A stretch of 46,315 nucleotides of DNA from contig JAUMYO010000009.1 in the NCBI GenBank assembly GCA_030528605.1, forward strand, positions 1-46,315. The letters are read 5' to 3'. This DNA comes from Peptostreptococcaceae bacterium (GTDB taxonomy: Bacteria; Bacillota; Clostridia; Peptostreptococcales; Filifactoraceae). Shown here one piece after another: positions 27,173-36,829 of this stretch; the first letter of the stretch is position 1; each line of letters starts with the position of its first letter. The notes below the pieces were generated by a model. The model had not been told where the DNA came from and did no database searches. It saw only the letters and a program-made list of their open reading frames with translations. A program made the translations under genes and the position numbers.

Positions 27173-28075
27173 TTAAACAGCTGAAGCTGAAATTGCCAAT
27201 GATAAATATTTTTCTTCGGTCGAAGCTCCGCGAGAAGTCAATACGATAGGAACTTTGGCTCCGACTATAAAACCTGCCATCTTAGCACCGGCAGAATAGA
27301 TCAAACTCTTGCCCAAAATATTGCCTGCAGTTATATTAGGTACGACAAGTATATCCGCATCCCCCGCAACAGGACTTCGGTAACCTTTTATTTCCGAGCT
27401 TTCTTTGTTCATAGCCAGATCATAAGAGATCGGACCTTCAATGATACAGTTCCTGATCGTTCCGTCTTGGTTCATTTTTTTGAGTGCATCTGCATCGACC
27501 GCTTCCGGCATCTTAGGATTGACGACTTCTACCGCTGCAAGGACCGCAACTTTTGGATTTTCGTATCCCATTTTGTTGAAAATACTTACCGCGTTTTCAA
27601 TGATGCTCTTTTTGCCTTCCAGATCGGGATATGTCATCATCCCGCCATCCGTAACGGCGATCAACTTCGGATAATTCGGAACTTCCTGCATAGCAACATG
27701 GCTCATAGGTTTTCCCAAAGAAAGTCCGGTCTCTTTGTTCACAACCTCTCGTAAAAGATCTGCTGTTTGAAGTTTTCCTTTCATCAGAAAATCTCCTGTA
27801 CCGTTTCGTATGAGCTCTACAGACTTTTTAGCTGCACTGACATCATCTTCCGTGTGATAGATCTCATATTTATCCTGCTCGACACGAAGCTCTCCAAGCA
27901 TTTTGACAATACTTGGCTTGTCGCCTACCAAGATCGGTTCAGCTATGTTGTTTTTATCTGCATAAACCACTGCTTCAAGAGCATGCTCATCATGGGCTGC
28001 CGCTAAAACGACTTTTTTCTTTTTTCCTGCACTTTGAACATGGAAAACCAGCTCATCGAAGGTTTTAAATGCCAT
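27173..28075 (-). CDS. Phosphate acyltransferase (phosphate butyryltransferase, Ptb-like)
   Basis: A 300-aa member of the phosphotransacetylase/phosphotransbutyrylase family, which converts acyl-CoA plus phosphate to acyl phosphate. The family order is visible: AAHDEHALEAVVYADKNNIAEPILVGD near the N-terminus, FLMKGKLQTADLLREVVNK (about 98-116), GKPMSHVAM, LAVTDGGM-like AVTDGGMMTYPDLEGK, and the C-terminal ILVVPNITAGNILGKSLIY and VLTSRGAS. No butyrate/acyl kinase gene is adjacent, so the second step must be encoded elsewhere. It is the first gene of the transcript with iorA and iorB, under a consensus promoter. The natural substrate may be branched or aryl acyl-CoA rather than butyryl-CoA; this is inferred from context only. 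Confidence 0.9.
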   Translation of the reverse strand: MAFKTFDELVFHVQSAGKKKKVVLAAAHDEHALEAVVYADKNNIAEPILVGDKPSIVKMLGELRVEQDKYEIYHTEDDVSAAKKSVELIRNGTGDFLMKGKLQTADLLREVVNKETGLSLGKPMSHVAMQEVPNYPKLIAVTDGGMMTYPDLEGKKSIIENAVSIFNKMGYENPKVAVLAAVEVVNPKMPEAVDADALKKMNQDGTIRNCIIEGPISYDLAMNKESSEIKGYRSPVAGDADILVVPNITAGNILGKSLIYSAGAKMAGFIVGAKVPIVLTSRGASTEEKYLSLAISASAV

Positions 28076-28108
28076 AAATATTCATCCTCCTCTCATTTTA
28101 ACGTAACC

Positions 28109-28137
28109 ATTATATCACCAAGCATTTGTTTTTTCAA
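28109..28137 (-). promoter_or_regulatory. Sigma-A promoter of the ptb-iorA-iorB operon
   Basis: On the minus strand TTGAAA (28132-28137), 17-nt spacer, TATAAT (28109-28114): near-perfect consensus, about 35 nt before the start codon of the acyltransferase. The rest of the 28138-28327 gap is AT-rich and I see no gene in it. Confidence 0.9.
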
Positions 28138-28327
28138 GGGTTTGGAGTTTTTGAACAATTAGGGTCTCAGTATTTCAGTCCTGTTAAATTCAAAAAAACA
28201 TTTCAAATGATTCTTCATAATTTCTTAAAGTTAGTCTAAAAATATCTTTTGATTTTATATCTTGCTTCAAAACAATTTTTAGAATGAGAAAATTTTTAAG
28301 CAATGTCTTCGATTTATGAATAAAAAA

Positions 28328-28375
28328 ATTACTGTTTTTCGATAGATATTTTCATCACTATCAAAAAACAGTAAT
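28328..28375 (-). terminator. Rho-independent terminator after pgsA
   Basis: Two 18-nt arms, 28328-28345 and 28358-28375, pair with one mismatch (ATTACTGTTTTT core), 12-nt loop. The minus strand then continues TTTTTTT (complement of 28322-28328). It lies 45 nt after the pgsA stop and ends the ftsK-mnmH-rimO-pgsA transcript. Confidence 0.85.
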
Positions 28376-28419
28376 AGATAGATCCGATCCACATTCCGTA
28401 AAAAGCGCAAAGATCATGG

Positions 28420-28938
28420 TTATTTTTCACGGATCAACGAACGGTTTTTCCATATATATTCTATTCCCGAGTACATCGTCATCACAACAGAGCCGTAGAA
28501 CACCATAGATGCAAAAGGTAATGAAAGTAAAAGCATCAGGATAGAACTCATTTGAAGTACAGTCTTTACTTTGCCTCCGCCGGATGCAGCGATCACTTTT
28601 CCGTTTGTAGCTGCGATCGCTCGAATAATAGATATCGCATACTCTCTGGTGATGATTATCACTACGGACCAAGCTTCGACTCTTCCTATTTGGATCAAAA
28701 ACAACAACGCGGCAGCAACTAACACTTTGTCCGCCAGAGGATCCATGAATTTTCCAAAATCGGTGATCAGATCATTTTTTCGAGCCAAATATCCATCCAA
28801 AAAGTCCGTTGCCGATGCGACCGCAAAGAGAAGTGTACTGAAGATCATTGCCGATCGATCCCGTTCATAATAAGCAACTGCCAAGAAAAATGGTACTAAT
28901 AAAAAACGAAATACTGTGAGTTTATTCGGTGTGTTCAT
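28420..28938 (-). CDS. pgsA: CDP-diacylglycerol--glycerol-3-phosphate 3-phosphatidyltransferase
   Basis: PgsA makes phosphatidylglycerophosphate, the precursor of phosphatidylglycerol, in the membrane. The protein (172 aa) has the CDP-alcohol phosphotransferase motif DGYLAR-X8-G-X3-D-X3-D (DFLDGYLARKNDLITDFGK then FMDPLAD), and about five hydrophobic helices. It begins MNTPNKLTVFRF. ATG 28938 follows AGGAGAG; a TTG one codon upstream is less likely. It overlaps the rimO 3' end by 17 nt, a common clostridial pairing. The last residues (RSLIREK) are basic and cytoplasmic. Confidence 0.94.
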   Translation of the reverse strand: MNTPNKLTVFRFLLVPFFLAVAYYERDRSAMIFSTLLFAVASATDFLDGYLARKNDLITDFGKFMDPLADKVLVAAALLFLIQIGRVEAWSVVIIITREYAISIIRAIAATNGKVIAASGGGKVKTVLQMSSILMLLLSLPFASMVFYGSVVMTMYSGIEYIWKNRSLIREK

Positions 28939-30247
28939 CAATCTCTCCTATCAGATCATATTCCAACGCATCTGTTATCCTAACATCAACAAATTCTCCC
29001 CGAGAACAGTTTTTATTTGTATTAACGAATACTATTCCATCGATCTCGATCATATCACGGGAGGTCCTTCCTACATAGACTCCTTCTTCCTGATCTTCAA
29101 GCAATACTTTCAGCGTTTTTCCTATAAAGCCTTTATTTTTTCTATAAGAGATCTCTTGTTGCAAAGCCATCAATCGATCTTTCCTTTGCGATTTCGTTTC
29201 CGGATCGATCTGACCGGACATTTTTGCAGCCGGAGTCCCTTCCTCTTCCGAGTATTCAAAGACACCCAGTCGATCAAATTGCATTTCTTCAACGAAGCGA
29301 CAAAGAAATTCAAAATCCTTTTCGCTTTCTTGCGGGAATCCCACGATGATCGTTGTTCGTATCGTAGCATCCGGAATATGTCTTCGTATCATCTGCACTT
29401 TATCTTTTATTTGAGCCGCCGAAGTCTTGCGATTCATCTTTTTTAATACGACATCACTGGCATGTTGTATCGGCATATCAAAATAAGGCAATATCTTTTC
29501 AGAACTTTTGATCGCTAAAACCATTTCCTCATCGATATCTTCCGGGTATGAATACAGCACCCTGACCCAGACAAGCTCCTCTATCTTGTCTAATTCTCGC
29601 AATAATTCAGGAAGCATTTTTCTTCCATAATTATCTATGCCATACTTCGTAGTATCCTGAGCGATCACGATCAGTTCACGGACACCGTTTTTAACAAGTC
29701 CCCTTGCCTCTTTCAAAATCTCTTGCAGATCACGACTTCTGTATTTTCCTCTGAGCTTCGGAATAATGCAATAAGTGCAGAAATTATCACAGCCTTCAGC
29801 AATTTTCAAATATGCCGTATGAGATTCGGTAAGCAGAAAACGCTCCAAAGATGGGATCTCTTTATCGATACTCTCGATCACCGATTTAGCGGATGGGGTC
29901 TCCTTTTCCAATTGAGAAGCGATGTTTATAAAGCTTGTAGTTCCTAAGATCAGATCGATCTCCGGGATCTCTTGCTCGAGTTCTTTTGAATATCGCTGAG
30001 CCAGGCATCCCGTAACGATCAATTTCTTTAGATCTCCATTCGTTTTATGCTTTGCGAACTGTAAGATCTCGTTGATCGATTCTTCTTTTGCCGCTTCAAT
30101 AAAACCGCAGGTATTTATGATCGCTATGTCCGCATCCGAGATCTTATTCGTATTTTCATAACCATTGTGTAGTAAACTTCCTAACATCATCTCGGAGTCT
30201 ACCATATTTTTGGCACAGCCCAAGGTTGATATAAATACTTTTTTCAT
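28922..30247 (-). CDS. rimO: Ribosomal protein S12 methylthiotransferase RimO
   Basis: RimO is a radical SAM enzyme that adds a methylthio group to a conserved aspartate of ribosomal protein S12. The 441-aa protein has the N-terminal UPF0004 domain with three cluster-binding cysteines (Cys11 in LGCAKNMVDSE, Cys47, Cys81), the radical SAM motif EGCDNFCTYC (Cys153, Cys157, Cys160) and a C-terminal TRAM domain. The LGCAKN start distinguishes it from MiaB. Its ATG overlaps the mnmH stop by one base (TAATG). Length is normal for the family. Confidence 0.96.
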   Translation of the reverse strand: MKKVFISTLGCAKNMVDSEMMLGSLLHNGYENTNKISDADIAIINTCGFIEAAKEESINEILQFAKHKTNGDLKKLIVTGCLAQRYSKELEQEIPEIDLILGTTSFINIASQLEKETPSAKSVIESIDKEIPSLERFLLTESHTAYLKIAEGCDNFCTYCIIPKLRGKYRSRDLQEILKEARGLVKNGVRELIVIAQDTTKYGIDNYGRKMLPELLRELDKIEELVWVRVLYSYPEDIDEEMVLAIKSSEKILPYFDMPIQHASDVVLKKMNRKTSAAQIKDKVQMIRRHIPDATIRTTIIVGFPQESEKDFEFLCRFVEEMQFDRLGVFEYSEEEGTPAAKMSGQIDPETKSQRKDRLMALQQEISYRKNKGFIGKTLKVLLEDQEEGVYVGRTSRDMIEIDGIVFVNTNKNCSRGEFVDVRITDALEYDLIGEIDEHTE

Positions 30248-31290
30248 TATTGCTCCTTACGCCAACTTATTATTTTATCGACCGCCTCTTTCATTCGATC
30301 CGAGTTTACTGTCAGATCATAGTGATATTTGTTTTGAGAATGTAGATAAAGTTTGTCATAATAATTCTCCATAAGATATCTTGCAACATACTCATATTGA
30401 TGGTCTTCGGCTTTTATAATAAGATCCATAACATTTTTTGTACCCAACTTATCTTTCAATTTTTGGATCGAGCGGATCAGGAGTTCATCATTGGATCCTC
30501 CTTTTTGGGTGTAGTCATTTACGCATCTTTCAACGCGTCGGTCCAAAGATGCTTCTACAAGAATGTGATCCCCGTTTTGCATCATTTCCCAAAAATCTTT
30601 GGATAATACACAGCGACCGATCTTCTTGCTCTCGCTTTCCAGAAAAACACATCGGTCTTTCTGCTCAAATTCCATGAATTTAGAGAAAAGCTGTGTCTCA
30701 AAAAACTTCTGGCTCGGACCTTTTCCCTTGTAATAAATATCGCCAAATACCGAACCGGAATTTTTAGCAAGAAACTCAAGGTCAAGTATACTAAAACCTT
30801 TTTTTTCAAGCTCTAAAAGCATTTCTGTCTTGCCGATACCGGTGTGTCCGTGCAAAACGATAAAACGAAACTTTGAGTTCAGGTCTTGCAGATAAGTCAT
30901 CACATGACGGCGATAACTCTTGTAACCACCTTCAAGCTTTAGAACCTCTAAACCGCAGCTTCTTGCAAGATCTACGACCGAACCGCTCCGCATCCCTCCA
31001 CGAAAACAATAAATGATGACTTTTTCATATTTTTGGGTCAATGCTTCCAATTCTTGATATAGATTTTTTAATTTTGGGGATACGAGATCAAGTCCTCTTT
31101 TCACGGCTTTTGCTTTACCCTCTTGTTTGTAGATCGTCCCGATGATCGCCCGTTCTTCATTATCTAAGATCGGAATATTCAATGCTCCCGGGATATGATC
31201 CTCCTCAAACTCAAGGGGGCTTCGAACATCTACCCATATCTTGCTTTCTAAACTTATCCCTTCAGATATGCTTATACTATAACTGTCCAT
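30247..31290 (-). CDS. mnmH: tRNA 2-selenouridine synthase MnmH (SelU)
   Basis: MnmH replaces sulfur by selenium at the wobble 2-thiouridine of tRNAs for Lys, Glu and Gln, using selenophosphate; geranyl-thiouridine is an intermediate in E. coli. The 347-aa protein has an N-terminal rhodanese domain with the catalytic cysteine Cys95 in IIYCFRGGMRSGS, followed by a P-loop domain with GHTGIGKT (148-155). This combination is diagnostic. It implies that the organism makes selenophosphate (selD elsewhere). The gene lies 2 nt after ftsK, with AAGGAG about 11 nt before ATG 31290, and overlaps rimO by one base. Selenium genes are not otherwise visible nearby. Confidence 0.95.
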   Translation of the reverse strand: MDSYSISISEGISLESKIWVDVRSPLEFEEDHIPGALNIPILDNEERAIIGTIYKQEGKAKAVKRGLDLVSPKLKNLYQELEALTQKYEKVIIYCFRGGMRSGSVVDLARSCGLEVLKLEGGYKSYRRHVMTYLQDLNSKFRFIVLHGHTGIGKTEMLLELEKKGFSILDLEFLAKNSGSVFGDIYYKGKGPSQKFFETQLFSKFMEFEQKDRCVFLESESKKIGRCVLSKDFWEMMQNGDHILVEASLDRRVERCVNDYTQKGGSNDELLIRSIQKLKDKLGTKNVMDLIIKAEDHQYEYVARYLMENYYDKLYLHSQNKYHYDLTVNSDRMKEAVDKIISWRKEQ

Positions 31291-31292
31291 TC

Positions 31293-33950
31293 CTATTCCG
31301 CTCCTTCAAGATCTTCTGATGAAATAAGGACTTTTCTTGGCTTCGCACCGTCACTCTCCGAAACGATACCCATTTCTTCTAATTGATCAATGATCCTTGA
31401 GGCGCGGTTATATCCGATACGAAATCTTCTTTGGATCAAAGAAGTCGATATTTGCTTATTCTCCATCACAAAACCCTTGATCTCTTCCATTAAAGGATCC
31501 TGCTCTTCCTCTTTTTGGTCAGCCTCGGCTTTCTTTATACTTTCTTCAATAATATCTTCTTTTTCTTCCGCTCGATGTCCTTGATCCAATATATGATCAA
31601 CAACATTGTTCACTTCATCGTCAGAAATAAATGGTCCTTGGATCCGCTGCGGCTTTGCGATGCTCGGATGAGAAAATAACATATCCCCTTTTCCGATCAG
31701 TTTCTCCGCTCCTACTTGATCCAATATCGTTCTTGAGTCGATCTGGGATGATACGGCAAAAGCAATACGAGTCGGAATATTGGCTTTGATCAGTCCCGTG
31801 ATGACATCGACCGACGGTCTCTGGGTAGCAATGACAAGATGCATTCCACATGCTCTCGCCTTTTGTGCCAATCTAATGATCGAATCTTCTACCTCATGAG
31901 GACTTACCATCATCAGATCCGCAAGCTCATCGACAATGATGACGATGCGAGGAAGTTTTTCGACTCCTGCGATCGAATTGTATCCTTCGAGATCTCGAAC
32001 TCGATTTTCAGCAAAAAGCTTGTATCTCTTGTTCATCTCGGTGACTGCCCAACTCAATGCATAAGGTGCTTTTTTCATATCGGTAACGACAGGGACCAAT
32101 AAATGAGGAATGTCATTATAGACGGATAGCTCCACCATCTTAGGATCGATCATGATCATCTTGACTTCTTCCGGCTTGGATCTAAACAAGATGCTGCAGA
32201 TCAACGTATTGATACATACCGACTTCCCGGACCCTGTAGCTCCCGCGACCAAAACATGAGGCATTTTGGTAATATCGGCAATGATCGGTTTGCCCGAAAC
32301 ATCCTGCCCAAGTGCGACCGGGATCTTCCCGTTTGATTTGATAAATTCTTTTGTTTCGAGCATCTCCCTGAAACTGACGATATCCGTCTCCGCATTAGGT
32401 AGTTCGATCCCGATAAGTGATGTTCCCGGGATCGGGGCTTCGATCCGGATCGGCGCCACCGCTGCCATTGCCAGAGCCAGATCATCCGAAAGATTCAATA
32501 TTTTAGAAACCTTTACTCCGATCTTTAATTGTAATTCATAGCGGGTGATGGTCGGTCCGACGGAGATATTGACGACTTTTGCTTCAATGCCATAAATTTT
32601 CAATGTGGATTCAAGTTTGTGGATCTCTTTCAGCTGTTGAGATATTTCCCTTGGTTTTAGATTATAGCTCTTAAGCAATGAGGTCACTGGAAGTACATAA
32701 GACTTATTATTTTTAGCAATAATGACCGGCTTATCATTAGAAGCATATTTTTCCAGATTTTCTTTTTCTATTCGATCTTTTTGATGCAAACTTCTATTGT
32801 CAACTATTTCCTCTTTAGAGACTTCACTTTCTGTAGCTTGAGCTAATGATCTACTCAATCCAACATATCGTTTTGTAGCTCCTACATCAGCATTTTCCGC
32901 CTCCGGATAAACCTCGGAGATCTCGTATCGACATTCTTCCGGCTGCAGGATCTTATCTTTTGCCATCTCTGACTGCGTCATCTCGGATAAGGAGTCTTCA
33001 ACTTCTATCTCATCAACAGTCGATGCTTCTGAAGAAAGATCGGATCTCTCCTCAGCAAACAACAACTCTTCTTCAGCACTGTTTTCTAATTTTTTATTCT
33101 CCGCTTGAACGAAAGAGCTTAAGAGCTCTTCTTTATCCGATCCGTCAAATTCCGTAAACTCAGCTACTTCCTTTTTGTATCTTTCCAGGAAACCGAATTT
33201 ATCTTCGATCATGGTCTCATCCAGCTTTGCTCTTGATCTTTGCTCATTATCTTCATTGACCGAGATATAATCGATCGTTTTTTTCTTAAGTTCTTTAACA
33301 GCTTCTTTGCTTCCGCTTGCTAAAGCAATGCTTACATCTCCGATCTTTGAAAAAGACACCTTGAAATAATAAATGATAACAAATAAAAATATCGAGCAGG
33401 AGCTAAGGTACATTCCTGTTTTCCCGATCGATCTAGATAAAAAAGCCGAAGTCAAATAAGGCAAGAGCCCAATATTTTTTTTAACAACGGATTGGATAAA
33501 AACGGTCCTTAATAATTCAAAGCTTATTTTTTCGTTTGTTAGAAGATGTAAGTTAAACGCTCCGTAAAAGATCGTAGATCCTGAAAAAACTAAAAGTACC
33601 ATGATCGGGCTTATGATCGAAAGATCGAATCTGGTACTGTATACCAGTCTGCCAACTCCGATGATGATCATTATAAGAGCGGCAAATACAGCTATCGACC
33701 CAAACTGCCCAAGCAAAACAGCCCTTATCATACTACCTACAGCCCCTAAGGCATTTGTCGTTATCGAAAGCAAAAAAAACATGCCGATCATCAGAAGAAA
33801 CAGCGCGATAACATTTTGTTTTCTAAAAGCGTCGATGGTCTTTTGCGATTTTTTACCTCTTCCATTGCCCTTATTTTGGGATGAAGCCTTTGATCTTCCG
33901 TTATTCTTTTTGTTATTTCCTTTTTTTGTATTTTTATTCGCTTGTGCCAC
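31293..33950 (-). CDS. ftsK: DNA translocase FtsK/SpoIIIE
   Basis: A septal DNA pump that moves chromosomes through the closing division septum. The 885-aa protein begins with a basic low-complexity tail (1-40), has about four membrane helices (45-200), a variable acidic linker (about 215-400), and the RecA-like motor with Walker A GATGSGKS (570-577) and Walker B IVIIVDELADLM (about 667-678). The C-terminal gamma domain (about 815-880, IQRRFRIGYNRASRIIDQLEEMGIV) is the winged helix that reads orienting DNA motifs. The start is GTG 33950 with AAGGAAG 7 nt upstream. In a spore former the orthologue would be SpoIIIE; the sequence cannot decide. It leads the mnmH-rimO-pgsA unit. Confidence 0.96.
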   Translation of the reverse strand: MAQANKNTKKGNNKKNNGRSKASSQNKGNGRGKKSQKTIDAFRKQNVIALFLLMIGMFFLLSITTNALGAVGSMIRAVLLGQFGSIAVFAALIMIIIGVGRLVYSTRFDLSIISPIMVLLVFSGSTIFYGAFNLHLLTNEKISFELLRTVFIQSVVKKNIGLLPYLTSAFLSRSIGKTGMYLSSCSIFLFVIIYYFKVSFSKIGDVSIALASGSKEAVKELKKKTIDYISVNEDNEQRSRAKLDETMIEDKFGFLERYKKEVAEFTEFDGSDKEELLSSFVQAENKKLENSAEEELLFAEERSDLSSEASTVDEIEVEDSLSEMTQSEMAKDKILQPEECRYEISEVYPEAENADVGATKRYVGLSRSLAQATESEVSKEEIVDNRSLHQKDRIEKENLEKYASNDKPVIIAKNNKSYVLPVTSLLKSYNLKPREISQQLKEIHKLESTLKIYGIEAKVVNISVGPTITRYELQLKIGVKVSKILNLSDDLALAMAAVAPIRIEAPIPGTSLIGIELPNAETDIVSFREMLETKEFIKSNGKIPVALGQDVSGKPIIADITKMPHVLVAGATGSGKSVCINTLICSILFRSKPEEVKMIMIDPKMVELSVYNDIPHLLVPVVTDMKKAPYALSWAVTEMNKRYKLFAENRVRDLEGYNSIAGVEKLPRIVIIVDELADLMMVSPHEVEDSIIRLAQKARACGMHLVIATQRPSVDVITGLIKANIPTRIAFAVSSQIDSRTILDQVGAEKLIGKGDMLFSHPSIAKPQRIQGPFISDDEVNNVVDHILDQGHRAEEKEDIIEESIKKAEADQKEEEQDPLMEEIKGFVMENKQISTSLIQRRFRIGYNRASRIIDQLEEMGIVSESDGAKPRKVLISSEDLEGAE

Positions 33951-34001
33951 GAGAATACTTCCTTTTGAACATATATTTCCTGTATATTTCCAGCAATCCT
34001 T

Positions 34002-34007
34002 ATTATA
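34002..34007 (-). promoter_or_regulatory. Extended -10 promoter upstream of ftsK
   Basis: On the minus strand TGA-TATAAT, an extended -10 box (TG-N-TATAAT) with no good -35, 52 nt upstream of the GTG start. It is the only plausible promoter in the ftsK leader. Confidence 0.5.
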
Positions 34008-34169
34008 TCATAAGTTTGTTTTTTTATCATCCTTTTATACACATTGCTTTTCTTAGTTTTCTATGTTCAAACTATTGTTTTTGCAAACTTATTTTACTAA
34101 ACGGACCGACCTTGACAAACATCTCTCATAACTAAGATCATAACTCTTTGATTTTAAGCCAAATAGTAT

Positions 34170-34198
34170 TTGAATTGCTTATGCTAATGTGTTATGAT
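34170..34198 (+). promoter_or_regulatory. Sigma-A promoter of the EamA transporter gene
   Basis: TTGAAT (34170-34175), 17-nt spacer, TATGAT (34193-34198), about 38 nt before the ATG at 34237. It is divergent from the ftsK promoter. Confidence 0.75.
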
Positions 34199-34236
34199 AA
34201 AGTCAATGATTTTAAGCAGGAGTGAAAAAGGAAGAG

Positions 34237-35163
34237 ATGGATAAGAAAGTAAAAGGAAATTTGATGTTGCTGCTGACCTCGATCATATGGGGCTCGGCAT
34301 TTGTTGCTCAGGTAAAAGGAATGGATCATGTCAGTCCTTTTACATTCAATTCGGTCCGTAATTTTGTTGCGGGTCTTGCTTTACTGATCGTGATCGCTTT
34401 ATTCGGAAAAAAACTATCCCCTGATAATACTGCTGAGCATCCCCAAACTGCAGTTCATAATGATCGAAGTACTTTGATCAAAGGTGGGATCTACTGCGGT
34501 ATGATCCTTTTTGTCGCAAGTTTTTTTCAACAATCCGGAGTTCAATATACTACAGCAGGAAAAGCAGGATTTATAACGACTCTCTATATCGTCATCGTTC
34601 CGATCCTTGGACTTTTTATCGGTAAAAAAGTAGATAAGAAGATCTGGATATGCGTTTTGATAGCCGCAAGCGGACTATACCTTTTATCCATCAAAGGGGA
34701 CTTTGACATCAGTAAAGGTGATGCGCTTATCTTTGTATGTGCGATCTTTTTTTCATTCCATATCCTGGTCATCGATCATTTTTCTCCAAAAGTGGATGGG
34801 ATCAAGATGTCCTGTATCCAATTTTTTGTTTGCGGATCATTGAATACGATCTCGATGGTATTTTTTGAGTCGCCTACCGTGTCAAATATCATGATGGCAT
34901 CGGTTCCTATTCTTTACGCCGGCTTATTGTCAAGTGGTGTAGGTTACACTCTACAGATCATCGGTCAGAAAGATACCGATCCTACGATAGCTTCTCTTAT
35001 TTTGAGTTTAGAGTCCGTTTTCGCTGTTCTTGCCGGAGCAGTCATATTGGGAGAAGTTCTCACCTCTCGAGAGAAGATCGGCTGTATTCTGATCTTCGTT
35101 GCGATAATCATTGCACAAATTCCCGGCAAGATGCTTCAAAAAGAACCGGATAGCTCTTTCTAA
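34237..35163 (+). CDS. DMT superfamily transporter (EamA family)
   Basis: A 308-aa inner-membrane protein with about ten hydrophobic helices in two EamA halves. Half 1 starts LMLLLTSIIWGSAFVAQ and half 2 follows at about residue 150 (DALIFVCAIFFSFHILVIDHF). The family exports metabolites or amino acids, and the substrate cannot be predicted. ATG 34237 is preferred (AAAGGAAGAG upstream); the GTG at 34222 lies immediately after its own possible site. It is the only clear plus-strand gene and is flanked by divergent ftsK and convergent eno, so it is a single-gene unit. It may share the bidirectional terminator at 35377-35413. Confidence 0.9.
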   Translation: MDKKVKGNLMLLLTSIIWGSAFVAQVKGMDHVSPFTFNSVRNFVAGLALLIVIALFGKKLSPDNTAEHPQTAVHNDRSTLIKGGIYCGMILFVASFFQQSGVQYTTAGKAGFITTLYIVIVPILGLFIGKKVDKKIWICVLIAASGLYLLSIKGDFDISKGDALIFVCAIFFSFHILVIDHFSPKVDGIKMSCIQFFVCGSLNTISMVFFESPTVSNIMMASVPILYAGLLSSGVGYTLQIIGQKDTDPTIASLILSLESVFAVLAGAVILGEVLTSREKIGCILIFVAIIIAQIPGKMLQKEPDSSF

Positions 35164-35196
35164 TACTATTTCCGTTAGAGCCGGTATTTAATACTA

Positions 35197-35376
35197 CTAT
35201 TCTTTTGGATCATGGATATCAACGATCGGTGCTCCGTAAAAGATCCAACGAATTTTCGTGGTCGCAAAACAGATAGGACCAAATAGTATAACAACGATCA
35301 TTATATAGCTTGTAGGTTTTCTATGCGATCTATCAGACTTCAGTATAAATCTCAAAAAAATACTGTAAATAACCAT
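35197..35376 (-). CDS. Possible small membrane protein, 59 aa (uncertain)
   Basis: This short frame reads MVIYSIFLRFILKSD, then YIMIVVILFGPICFATTKIRW, and ends in VDIHDPKE. It has two hydrophobic segments separated by a basic stretch (SDRSHRK) and codon use like its neighbours. Against it, the ATG sits at the foot of the eno terminator, no ribosome-binding site is present, and transcription would need read-through. I do not recognise the sequence. It could also be the 3' remnant of a longer, lost gene. Confidence 0.3.
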   Translation of the reverse strand: MVIYSIFLRFILKSDRSHRKPTSYIMIVVILFGPICFATTKIRWIFYGAPIVDIHDPKE

Positions 35377-35413
35377 AAAAATAGCGTAGCAGAAGAGTGG
35401 CTACGCTATTTTT
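35377..35413 (-). terminator. Bidirectional rho-independent terminator between eno and the EamA gene
   Basis: The arms AAAAATAGCGTAGC (35377-35390) and GCTACGCTATTTTT (35400-35413) give a perfect 14-bp stem with a 9-nt loop, 38 nt after the eno stop. T-runs are present on both strands, so it can serve both convergent units. Confidence 0.9.
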
Positions 35414-35451
35414 GTATTTGGACTGGATATTATATGCCCATTTTTTGAAAC

Positions 35452-36795
<1,344 letters not shown>

Positions 36796-36829
36796 TCAAA
36801 AACATATTTTTGCAGTCTTAACATCACTA

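Noticed and set aside
28138-28327. AT-rich gap upstream of ptb considered for a riboswitch or small RNA
   Set aside because: It lies upstream of the ptb promoter, so it is not in the leader, and I found no conserved fold or promoter-terminator pair.
35301-35316. A TATAGCTTGTAG match to one end of the dispersed repeat
   Set aside because: Only about 12 nt match and similarity stops on both sides, so a third repeat copy is not supported.
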